NCBI GenBank assembly: GCA_036244855.1
Contig: BQKZ01000351.1
Span: 117,223 to 181,222, forward strand
Source: Temnopleurus reevesii
Lineage: Eukaryota > Echinodermata > Echinoidea > Temnopleuroida > Temnopleuridae
Length of the DNA: 64,000 nucleotides
Direction of reading: 5' to 3'
Every line of letters begins with the position of its first letter. Position 1 is the stretch's first letter. Shown one piece after another: positions 1-10,500 of the stretch. A program made the position numbers and the translations under genes. Below the pieces are notes generated by a model. That model was not told the origin of the DNA. It did not search any database and saw only the letters and a list, made by a program, of their open reading frames with translations.

Positions 1-329
1 CCTTTAGATTGAGTGATTTCAGCTAGATCCAAAAGAGACCTTTCAGATGAGCCCAAATTCATTCTCATTGGTGAATAAATACAGAAATTATAGGAGTTTA
101 AAGATTGTACGTAAATCAAGATTGTGAAACAAGAAAAGCCAATTAATTAGGACATTTTAATGAGCTAATTAAGACTTTCCAGTGCAGCTAATGAACTAAA
201 ACTTTGAATTTAGATACTTTATATATTACTAGATAAAATAAAATAAAAAACACAAAATTGAAAAATTACTAAAAAATATTCTTTTTAGAATGACCCTTGC
301 CCCCTTAAGTAGAATCTCCATAAGGTTTA

Positions 330-810
330 TGTAAGCAGAGCTTCTAACCAATGCTAGCAGTGTTGTTATCAAGATATATATCAAGGTATATAAATTTTAG
401 TGAAATCTCTAAATGGGCTATGTATTAAAGTAGACCTAACTAATGCTAGCAGTGCCTTCAAAGAGTGCCTTCGAAGAGTTCGTTGTCTCATGTGTGCACT
501 GGCACTGCTCCACTCATTGCCAATGCCAGCAGTGTCGTTATCAATACAGGTATGTAACTTCAAAAGCAGTGTCTACCCAGAAATATTAACTTTTAGTAAA
601 ATCTCTAATGGTTTATGTAGCCAGACCTCCTAACCAATGCAGCAGTGTCGTTATCAACACAGGTTTGTAACCTTGTACAGCTATATGTCATGTGGCAGTG
701 CCTTCAAAGAGTTCGTTGACCTCATGTCTCATGTGTGTATGGGCACTGCTCCACTCATTGCCAATGCCAGCAGTGTATGTTGTAGTAAAATCTCTAATGG
801 TTTAGGAAAC
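330..810. repeat. Diverged tandem repeat, about 240-bp unit, in zinc-finger gene intron or upstream region
   Basis: The blocks ACTGCTCCACTCATTGCCAA (about 505 and 746), CAGTGCCTTCAAAGAGT (about 451 and 694) and TTTTAGTRAAATCTCTAA (about 396, 591 and partly 783) recur in the same order with a spacing near 240 bp. The copies differ by substitutions and small gaps. No reading frame is conserved between copies, so the short ORFs here are not convincing genes. Confidence 0.7.
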
Positions 811-1335
811 TTGAGGAAAGAACATTAATTTTTAACTGTTCTGAGAGGGTTTCCAAGCCACTTCAAAATAGTTGTCCTATTTTTATTGATAATTCTACTA
901 TATAGTCCTTTTTTATTCTATTCTTAAGCATTTTAGGGTGTTTTGAAAAGTAATCATCTTTCTTTGACCAGGCATACCCATGATCGTGTTAATAATTTTG
1001 TCTGTTTACAGTTTAATTCCTATCAAAATGTATGAACAAAAAGAAAACTTTTCCTGTTCAGATGAGGTTTTTAGATTGCACAGTGAAAGTGACTTCGTTC
1101 TAATCTATAATGCTGTAAATGCTGTGAAAAACAGTCTATTTTATTGTTCTGATATCTGGGTATTTATAGTGTTGTCTAGTTCTAAAGAATTTTGACCTAA
1201 TGAAAAGTCTGTGTTGTCATTTTTTCTTTCCTGGGAAAAGATTTTGTTCAGCTCTGTAGCTATTGATATATTCTCAAATTGTTAGCATCTCTTGATATGT
1301 TCTATCACTGTTTTATTTATGTTATTATTCCACAG

Positions 1336-4300
1336 GAGTCGGGACAAATACGGACCTCGACCCAAACAAAACCGTGATCAGCACGGCCGACCTTTTCTAC
1401 CGCTGTGACGAATGTCCGAAAAAGTTTGTCAAGAAGACTGAGCTCGTCAGACATAAAAACTCCCACAGAAAAGCAGAGGCTAATCGAGTATGTATGATGA
1501 TGTTATGCAACATCTTGTATGCAGACCTCTGAACTATTCGGAATTTTGAGGAAAGATTATGAATTTTTAAATATTATTAGAAAGTTTCAAGGCCGCTTTA
1601 AAAGAGTTTTCATATATTTCTTTATAATTCTACTAAACAGTCCTATGGAAAATATGGCTTCTTTCCTCTTTTACAGCAAATCATTTCTCTTTTTTTCGTC
1701 ATATGACTTTAGAGGCCTGTGTATGTATCAATATGGTTTGTGGTTTTGCCAAATGGTGTACAGGGTAACTTTAATGAAATAGACCTGAAAAGGACTGAGC
1801 AAAATAAAAAAAAGCAAGAAGAAAGTCATTAAAAAAACGCCAGATGTTACGGGTATCTAGAGGTAACTAATCCGTCTCCTTTCTTCAACCAGAGTTGGAT
1901 TAGTTAACTCTACCCGGAACATTGTGGCCCGTATTCCGATAGCGAGGTTTAACTTAACCCGGGACTAAGTCATTGTTATTTAGACTCGGGCTATTCAAAA
2001 GTTAAACCAAGGGTCTAAATGACAATGACTTAGACCAGGGTTAAGTTAAACCTCGCTATCGGAATACGAGCCTGTGTGTTTTTCTTCTTTCTGTTTTTAG
2101 CTTTTGCTCAGTTCTTTTCAGGACTATTTCTAGAAAAATACCCCTTACACCACATGGTTAAACAGCTACCCTTATTGATGTGTCTTACTATACCATGCAA
2201 GCTCTAGGTTTCTTCATGTTGTATCAGGGTGCTACAAGAATTCTTTTCACCAGTTGACTTGTCGGGCAACCACGATTTTAATTAACTTGCCCGAACAAAT
2301 ATTTCTCTTGCCCTAAATTGATGGCCAATGCCAATTTGCATAAAGAGGAAAACTTTTATAAAACTGTTCCTTGCCCTATCGGGCAAGTGACAATTTACTT
2401 GCCCCGACAGCTAAATTTTGTTGCCCTGGGCATGCGGGCAAGTGGGTGTATAGCGCCCTGATTGTATGTCAAATAATGCCATCAATTTTTTATGGTTTGG
2501 TATGTATGGCTTTGAGAAATTTAAGGAAGACTAACTGGGTTTTCAAGTAATCTTATGTGATAGATATTGTACTCTAGGCAGATTTCTTTCATCTCTTTAT
2601 TGCCTTCAATATTAAGTTGAAATATGAATTTATATGTTGCCCCATTCCTTGAGATTGCCCCATTCCTTGAGAAAATAATTTCCAGTAGGCCGTAATCATC
2701 GAGCCTATGAACTGATTAAGATGATTTGCTTGAAGTGATGGACAGTATTACTTGACAGAGCAGACTTTCTTTTGAATGATAATGATACATATGAATAGAG
2801 TCAACTACTTTGCATTTGGGATGGAAATGCAATAGTAGAAATAATACTTGAATATGTATAGTACCTTTTTTCAGAGGATATACATCGCTGAATTTACTAC
2901 AAAGCTGCATATTTACTTTCATTTTTTTTTCATTTTGGCTTTCATTACTTAATATGAACCATTTGTAAAAGACAATTAAAATCATCATATTAGTACTGTA
3001 TGAGTGTGAAATATAACATTGTTATGTTATCTCTTTCTTTTTCTACAGTTGAAGCATCCATTAATAAACAGAGTTGAGACTCTTGCACCCCAGTCTGAAG
3101 AACAGCAGATCTTGGAAGAGAACATTATCACAACCGACAACGGCCAGTTTCAGTGTGCCATCTGCCTCAAGAGCTGTAAACGCAAATTCGACCTGAAGCG
3201 CCACCTATTGACGCACAGTAGCATCCGGGATCGACCGCACTCTTGCCCTCACTGCGATAAACGTTTCCTGACAGCAAGCCACCTGAGACAGCACTTACGA
3301 GCTCATGCGGGGATTAAGCCGTTCGAATGCGAGGAATGCGGGAAGAATTTCACGCGGTCTAGCGAGGTAACGCGGCACAAGGTGGTTCATCAACGCGAGG
3401 GCGGCGTGGTTCCTATGGACGAGACTTCCTCCGACCCTATCCCAGACTCCATGGAGAATGCTATCCCTCATTCTATTTCAAACTCCNTATAAACTTGGTC
3501 TGAAGAAGCCCAGTTAAAATAAGGTTAGAATAAATCATGCAAAACATAGTGCTACCAACCCACTGTATATTGATAGATTTTGTGTTCCCAAGGAACTCAA
3601 CCTAGAAAGACTTGCCTTTAGGAATTCCTGACCAGAGATGGTAAATTGATGTTTGATTTTCTCTCATTCTACAGAAATGTTGATAGAGGATCCGGGCACT
3701 GGCCAGGACAAGCAAGCAGAAGGTATGTAATCGGTTTACTTTCTGTCATATGAACACAATTATGAAAGACATTATTCAACATTGTGTTCGTTTAAAAAAT
3801 TTTCAGCTGCCAGATTTGAAATCCTACCTAAATTGTTGATGATGCACATAAACTAAGCTGTGGAAATACAAGGCTTCAAAATCAACGTTTCATGCGTAAA
3901 AACAGTGGAATTACAAATATCTCCTACATATGCACACTGATAGTAATAAAGCGATAGTGAATGCTTTATTCAATGTTCATATATATCTTGCTAGTGCCTG
4001 TAATATTTCCTTCTTTTTTGCATTCTTTGTTTTTTTTTATTCAATCTGAATGTGAACAACCAAATGACTGGGGCGAATAACCTCCATAGATTGAAGACTA
4101 CCATCCAGCCACAAAACCAACCAACCAATATAATAACATAAGTCACAGTGCTTGATTTTGAGATATTTTTCAATAACAAAATCGTAATATTTGACAATGA
4201 CTTCAATTGAATTGAAATTGAAATATAATTTTGCACTGTTTTATTTAGTTCTTAGGACTGGTTGATGCATTTGCCATGTATACACCGGAGGAGGCACAGC

Positions 4301-5186
4301 CACAAGAGATGGTCCAGCAAGCTGAGAACATGGGCAGATCTACAAAAGTTCTTCATCTACAAAACATTAATTAAATGGAATAGAAATGGTCTAATTATTA
4401 TTCAGTTTCTACTGTTTTATTTTATCCAGGACTGGTTGATGCGTTTGCCATGTATACACCAGAGGAGGCACAGCCGCAACAGATGGTCCAGCAAGCTGAT
4501 AACATGGGTGGACCTACAAAGGTTCTTCATGTACAAAACGTTAATTACATGGAATTGAAATGGTCCAATTATTGATTTTCCACTGTTTTATTCTGATTAG
4601 GACTGGTTGATGCGTTTGCCATGTACACACCGGAGGATGCACAGCCGCAAGAGATGGTCCAGCAAGCTGAGAACATGGGAGGGTCTACAAAGGTTCTTCA
4701 TGTACAAGCAACCCAGGAGCCTGTAGATGGGGATCCGAACAGTGTTGAAGCATCAAGGTAAGTTGTCTGTGTTTCTCTGTGTGTGTGTCTGTTTGTCTGT
4801 GTGTCTGTATCTCTTTTTGTCTCTTTTGCTTGTCGTCTTCTAAGGTTCTTCATGTACAAGCCACACAGGAATCTGTAGATGGAGATCCTAACAGTGTTGA
4901 AGCATCAAGGTGAGAAGTCTCTGTGTGTCTGTTTGTGTGTACGTTTGTCTGTCTATATTTCTGTATCTTCTGCTTGCTGTGTATAAAGGTTCTTCATGTA
5001 CAAGCCACACAGGAACCTGCAGAGATGGAGATCCCAACAGTGTTGAAGCATCAAGGTAAAATAGTCTGTCTGTATGTTTGTTTTTATCTTTTGTCTGTCT
5101 GTCTTCATCTCTTTGTTTCTGTCTATTTTGCTGGCCATCGGACAACTCTTTCTACGTACAGGTCACTCATGGACTTGTCAAAATAA
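1336..5186 (+). CDS. C2H2 zinc-finger protein, 3' part of gene (5' exons outside window)
   Basis: Probable DNA-binding nuclear protein; target unknown. Exon 1336-1487 encodes one finger (YRCDECPKKF start, C-x2-C-x12-H-x4-H) and joins in phase 0 to the exon starting at 3049, which encodes three more: FQCAICLKSC, HSCPHCDKRF and FECEECGKNF types. An acidic, Ser-rich tail follows. As written, the N at 3487 puts a TAA at 3490-3492. If that N is a spurious base, the frame continues to a weak donor after 3497, which joins in phase to exon 3675-3722 (MLIEDPGTGQ), then exon 4601-4757 (LVDAFAMYTPEDAQPQ) and a short last exon 5162-5186 ending SLMDLSK. The fingers are certain; the 3' exon chain is inferred from splice sites and matching phases. 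The linkers are not the classical TGEKP type. The tail after the fingers resembles nothing I recognise, so no orthologue is named. Confidence 0.72.
1777..2133. mobile_element. Fold-back (long inverted repeat) DNA element
   Basis: Three nested inverted repeats are visible. The outer arms (about 1777-1826 and 2083-2133) share GAAATAG-CCTGAAAAG and the following bases. An inner perfect 31-bp pair lies at 1930-1960 and 2038-2068, starting CGTATTCCGATAGCGAGG. It continues inward as CTAAGTCATTG and its complement. A separate small hairpin (GTAACTAATCC / GGATTAGTTAAC) sits at about 1863-1905. There is no coding potential. The structure is typical of non-autonomous fold-back transposons or MITEs. Confidence 0.8.
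2223..2462. mobile_element. MITE-like element with 12-bp terminal inverted repeats
   Basis: The element starts ATCAGGGTGCTA and ends TAGCGCCCTGAT, inverted with one mismatch. The interior repeats CTTGCC / GGGCAAG words on both strands. A degraded relative of its right end lies at about 44050-44111. It has no ORF. Confidence 0.65.
4256..4600 (+). pseudogene. Two incomplete tandem copies of the zinc-finger gene exon 4601-4757
   Basis: Copies begin at 4256 and 4430, each directly after an acceptor AG, and match the first two thirds of the intact exon at 4601 (GACTGGTTGATGC start). Periods are 174 and 171 bp. Both copies diverge after the codons for the STKVLH segment and run into AACATTAATTA-type sequence with in-frame stops (TAA in copy 1, TGA later in copy 2), without a good donor. 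The repeated unit is therefore the intron 3' end plus the exon 5' part. Inclusion of either copy would probably truncate the protein. Confidence 0.75.
4845..5055 (+). pseudogene. Two tandem copies of the 3' half of the same zinc-finger exon
   Basis: 4845-4909 and 4989-5055 repeat the 3' half of exon 4601-4757, from GTTCTTCATGTACAAG to GAAGCATCAAG, and each is followed by a GT donor. They are 65 and 67 nt long. If entered in the phase left by the preceding donor at 4757, both hit early stops; only phase-0 entry would keep them open. The spacers are TCTG/TGTG-rich simple sequence. Confidence 0.7.
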
Positions 5187-7544
5187 CCTACCAGTTTTGA
5201 AACACCACATCCAGGGCGGTGTTTCACCAAATCATTCTTAAAGTTAACTATGTAATATGCATAAGATTACCGCTCTTTCATTACAAGAACTGATACCAGT
5301 CATGTGTAACNCACCATCTCTCTAGTTCTCTATGTACCAGCGATATGTAACGTTCTTTTTTTATTACAACCAGCAAAATAACTACGCCTATACCGGCTGT
5401 AGAAAATGTTACACATGGTTAATTATATATCGCAGATCAGGCTATAGCATTACACAATCTTTTTTTAATATATAGAGAGAACAACAAACTTTGAGGATAC
5501 ACGAAATCTTTGGTAAGTTCTGTTTTTTTTTCTTTTTCCAGATATATTGCAACTATATAGCATGAATACTTAAATGATTACGAAATGTATATCGGAATAT
5601 GTCACAACTCCTTTATAATAAAGCGGTTCGATTAAAAAAAAAAGAGTAAATTTGTTTTCATCTACGCACTACAAGACTAAAGTGTGAGTAGAACACACAC
5701 ACACCCAAAAAAGATATGTGCAGACTTATAGAGTAGGGGACAAAGTGATATAAAATGAAATTTCTTGTCGCAGTCTGCATTTCATTGCGTTTGCCCATCT
5801 TAATATTTTTTTTTGTGGGGGGGGGGGGGCGATAATTGGCCAAAAATCATCTAGATCCTATGTCTTATTGAAGGGGGAGGGCGAAAACTTGCCGATCCCC
5901 CTTTGTAAGTTGTACAAAAGTTTTACTATATTGGGCTACATACTGTCCACACGAACGTTGGTCAAAATAATTTATGCCTAACTTCTGGTGAAAAAGCTAA
6001 ATTCAACCATAAATTTGACATAATTAATTTCACAATAGTTGTTATGGACAGTATATTTCCCAGTGTTGGGTAAACTTTGCCCAAGTATTTAAGAATGTAC
6101 AGCATTAAATTTAATACGAAAGTGGTGCGTAATGGGATTCAACTCCACCGAGTACAAGTAATTCACTTTCTGACCTTTTTTTTTCTTTGGCTGGAATTGG
6201 GTTGCTTCGTATAATTTGTGATATTACATCATCTTCTGCTTAAAAAAAAATGATCCACTTTTTTTGATGGGTTTTGAAGGTAGTATACGTGTTTCTCTAG
6301 TTTCCTTTCTTCTTCTTCGAGTGTATTTGGATTATTGTTGCTTCTCTATTTTTTAGTCTCAGGACCATGATGAAAAAAGTTTGAAGTGATCCTGTCATCC
6401 TGTATATGTTTGAGTAAATAAATAAGTAAATGAATAAATGAATAAATAAATTATTTTCTTTCTCCCTGTCAAAGAATGAGCAGCCCAAAAGGGATCAACT
6501 TCGTCCAATTCGCATCCCACAAAAACCCCAGCACAGTGCCCAATTCCTATACTTGAAATATAAGTCAACTCACGACCTGTGTCACTCACATTCGTGTAAA
6601 TATAGAGTAGAAATTCCCGGCTGATATCATTCTTCAGTAAAATAAAAAAAATATTTGGATTTTGGCAAAGACAAAAAAAATTGACTTTTTCCCCTTGGTT
6701 AAGATAAATTCTAGAGACATCTAGATCTAAAAGCACTTTAATAATTTCGGGGAAAATATATCTGAGGGCCAGTAATTTGCTTGTTGGGAGCAAAGATATA
6801 TAATTCCATGTTGTTAGTAAACACATGCGCGCACCGTGGGGGGAGGGGCTTCGGGGCGCTAGCCCCCCCCCCCCCCCCCCCCCCTAGGAAGGCCTAGGTC
6901 TAGGAAGGTCTAGGAAGGCGACAAAAGTTGATGGCAAAAAAGGCCTTAAAATGCTTAAAATGGGGTGGGGGGGGGGCAAAATCGTTGAAAGGGGACGCAA
7001 AATTGGTGATTGGGGCGCCAACTTTTAGGTGATGACCGGTTTTTTTTTTGCTTGTCAGCTCTCCTCAGCCGCCCCGGCCCCGGGGAGCTCCAAATTTTAG
7101 GCGAAACTCTCTTTTTTTTTTGCTTGTCAGCTCAGTCGGGAGGGGGCACCAAATTTGTGCCCAGCACCCCCCCCCCCCCGGGTATAAAAATATTGGGTGC
7201 ACGCATGATACATTGCTCATCGATGCATTTTCGTCACTTTGTAAATTATCTAAAGGAGGAGTCCATCATCCTTCCATACATACCAAAATTAAACCAACTT
7301 AAGGGAATATGATTAATTTGGCACTTCAGAAGTATATATGGCATTTTTTGAAGCAACATGCGAAATAACTACCAGTTTATTATTCATAATTACCATTTTC
7401 CTCAGGAATCATGATGTATGAACGGCTCTCATTTCAATACAGAATCTTACTCTCATCATCGTGTTAGTGCCTCTGTGACGTTCAAGAGTTGTCTTCTATA
7501 CGTCTTCCTAGAATTCCATTTGTATTATTTTGTATCGATCCCAG
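5187..7544. other. Intergenic region, repeats only
   Basis: No convincing exon is seen. It holds a half MITE at about 5213-5310, cut by the N at 5311 and related to the element at 26817-26990. A CA-rich stretch is followed by a long G tract near 5817. From 6840 to 7195 there are C/G tracts of 10-20 bases, CCTAGGAAGG repeats, and two copies of T(10)GCTTGTCAGCTC. A possible acceptor before 7545 suggests that the transporter has an upstream non-coding exon somewhere here. Confidence 0.5.
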
Positions 7545-7598
7545 AAAGTTTTTCGACGTACAACTGCAAGCTGGTGCATGATTGTGAGGAAGAACGTG

Positions 7599-10500
7599 AT
7601 GGAACGTGAGGAAAACGGTCATTGTGGGAACAAGTCGAATGAATCAAAAGAACAGACAAACCCAATGAAAGACGTCGGCACACGAGAACACAACGGTCCT
7701 ACCACTGAGCAATCATCCAAGAATCAACCATGGGCGTCTGGTAACTTCATCAGCGTCATTACGGCGCAGTGGTTATCACCGCTGTTCAGCGTCGCAAAGA
7801 AACGTCCACTGAACGACGGCGATCTCTATCATGTCTTGCCTGAGGACTCGTCCAAGGAATGCGCCAAGGAATTCAGGAGACTCTGGGAGGAGGAAATTAA
7901 ACGGAACGGTGGTGACGCGGGAAAGGCATCGCTGGGACGCGTCATCCTGCGTTTTGGATCGTGGCGAATTCCAGCCAGTATTCTGTTTGTTATACTCAGT
8001 CAGCTTACCGTTTTCCTTCTTTCGGTAAGTGATACGTAGGAATTAATATCCAATTATACCTGGAAGTTTGTGGACCTCTGTAAAATACAAATATCTAGAA
8101 CGTGTTTTATATAAACAAATGATAATAATCATAATCATAACGACATATTTTCCTTGTTTTTTTTCAATAAAAATCTATAGCCAATATAGCGTGTCCCAGA
8201 GAAAAAACAACCCCACGAAACCGAGATTGATCGATGAATATTAATTTTTTAATCCCAATTACCATTAATACTTGACACAAGTTACTGTCTTCTTCTTCTT
8301 TGGTTGGTTTTGTTCAGCGATCATTAATAATTATTGACTATTTTCGCCACAAAATTATGTTTATATTAATTTAAAATATATATTCAAGATAAGTATTTTA
8401 AATCTATATATATGTTTATATAATATAATAGAATATAATGTATAATATTGTTTTAGATCACTGCATCTTTATTTTTATTTTTTAGTGTTTTGTGACATTC
8501 GGAGGGAGAAAAGCGAAAACAAACAAAATAAGTAAATAAATGATGTAGATAGAAAGTACTATGCCAGTTTACTGTCACTGCCAGGACTAAATCGGCAAAG
8601 CCTTGACAAGCCCGCTCGATTCGAGAGCTTCTCAAAAACCAGAGGTTTCCTATGTCACTCGGGTACAGTCAGTCTAGCTCACTTTTGGGTACCTATAGTT
8701 ATGGAAACGCGGAGTGAATCTTTTTAAAAGCCTGTAGTCTCCACTTTATTTTATAATTATGCTACCTATATCACGCATGAGTGAATAATATTAATAATGT
8801 GAATTTTGGTAGTCGAAAAAGCCATTTGGCAGACGATGTTTGAATGTTTAAATAATTACAAGTCATGTCTAAAAGAATCGTAATCTTGCAAATGACCAAC
8901 GGAAAACGGGGATTATTTGAAATAGTCATTGCACTTTTCAGGTTAAATCCTGATTAATGTGATTATCTGCCCCTGAACAAAGAAAGACACATAACCAATA
9001 TCACAGCGGACTTAGCTAGTTATGTTGAATCTGTATTTCTGAGTGACTGGGGCTTTTGAGTTGTAACCTGCAAGAATTTTGATGCCCTCTCATTAATCTT
9101 GCACACAAAATTCATCTTCACACCGTCTCCCCTCTGTGAAATGAAAACAATTATCCCAGAGTGTCTCTATCCGTGGTCTCCTGCTGTATTCCGTAACTGT
9201 ACCGCGGTGTTCTGTATGCGGTCAGTGCCATGGTTATAACCGCTTTGTACAACGTCTCACTTTGTATTATTTATTTTCACGCTCGCTCCCCTCTCTTTCT
9301 TTTTAAAATGAAAACAATTATCCCAGAGTGTCTCTATCCGTGGTCTCCTGCATGCTAGGCCTATATTCCGAAGACACCACTGCACCTATGTACCGCGGTG
9401 TTCTGTATGCGGTCAGTGCCATGGTTATAACCGCTTTGTATAACGTCTCACTTTGCCTACATTACCACGTGGCGGATGTGATAGGGGCGCGATTACGAAC
9501 CCGATTTTCCTCTTATTAATCTTGAAAAATTAATGTTCACACCCTCTCCCCTCTCTTTTTAACAAATATCCACAGAGTGTCTCTATCCGTGGTCTCCTGC
9601 TGTATTACGAAGACGTCACTGCATGTACCGCGGTGTTCTGTATGCGGTCAGCGCCATGGTCATAACCGCTTTGTATAACGTCTCACTTTGCCTGCATTAT
9701 TTATCTTCACGTTCTCTCCCCTCTCTTTTTAAATGAAAACAAAAATTATCCCAGAGTTTTCTATCCGTGGTCTCCTGCTGTATTCAGAAGACGTCACTGC
9801 GCCTATGTACCGCGGTATACTGTATGCGGTCAGCGCCATGGTCATAACCGATTTGTATAACGTCTCACTTTGCCTGCATTATTTATTTCCACACTGTCTC
9901 CTCTCTTTTTCTTTTAAATTAAAACAATTATCCAAGAGTGTCTCTATCCGTGGCCTCCTGCTGTATTCAGAAGACGTCACTGCACCTATGTACCGCGGTA
10001 TTCTGTATGCGGTCAGTGCCATGGTAATAACCGCTTTGTATAACATCTCACTTTGCCTACATTACCATGTTGCGACTGTGACCGGGGCGCGATTACGAGG
10101 CGGTGTGGTGACGCTTCTGTTCAAGAAGATACTGCGGTTACGGGGGATCCACAACATCTCCATGGGAAAAATCGTCAATTTATGCGTCAACGATGGCAAT
10201 AGACTCTATGATGTAAGTTGTAATAATTGAATATATTTCGAGATTAAAGAAGTAATATGGGAAACTCGTTTTCCAGCGTTAATGCCATGCCTTAAAAGAC
10301 CACAACTTTAATAAGAAAATGTTTTGTTCTATATATATCATTGTTGAATAAATATGATCATGCATCAGATGAATTCATAAATGCAGAATTGATTCTAAAC
10401 AAAAAGCTATTGTTTATTAATCGTATCAATTTGGTACATATCTTGCCATAGATAACGATGGATATTTATCATAGATTAATTAATTGCATATTTTATGTTG

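Noticed and set aside
4888..5186. ORFs on both strands with Cys/Val/Leu or Asp/Arg/Gln repeats
   Set aside because: They come from the TCTG/TGTG simple sequence between duplicated half exons.
6395..6826. 143-aa minus-strand ORF
   Set aside because: Biased composition from AT-rich repeats, no recognisable domain and no supporting signals.
7530..7598. Longer N-terminal reading frame for the transporter upstream of 7599
   Set aside because: The frame begins with TTG, not ATG, and an acceptor-like CCCAG ends at 7544; the first ATG (7578) has a poor context. 7599 was preferred, although 7578 is possible.
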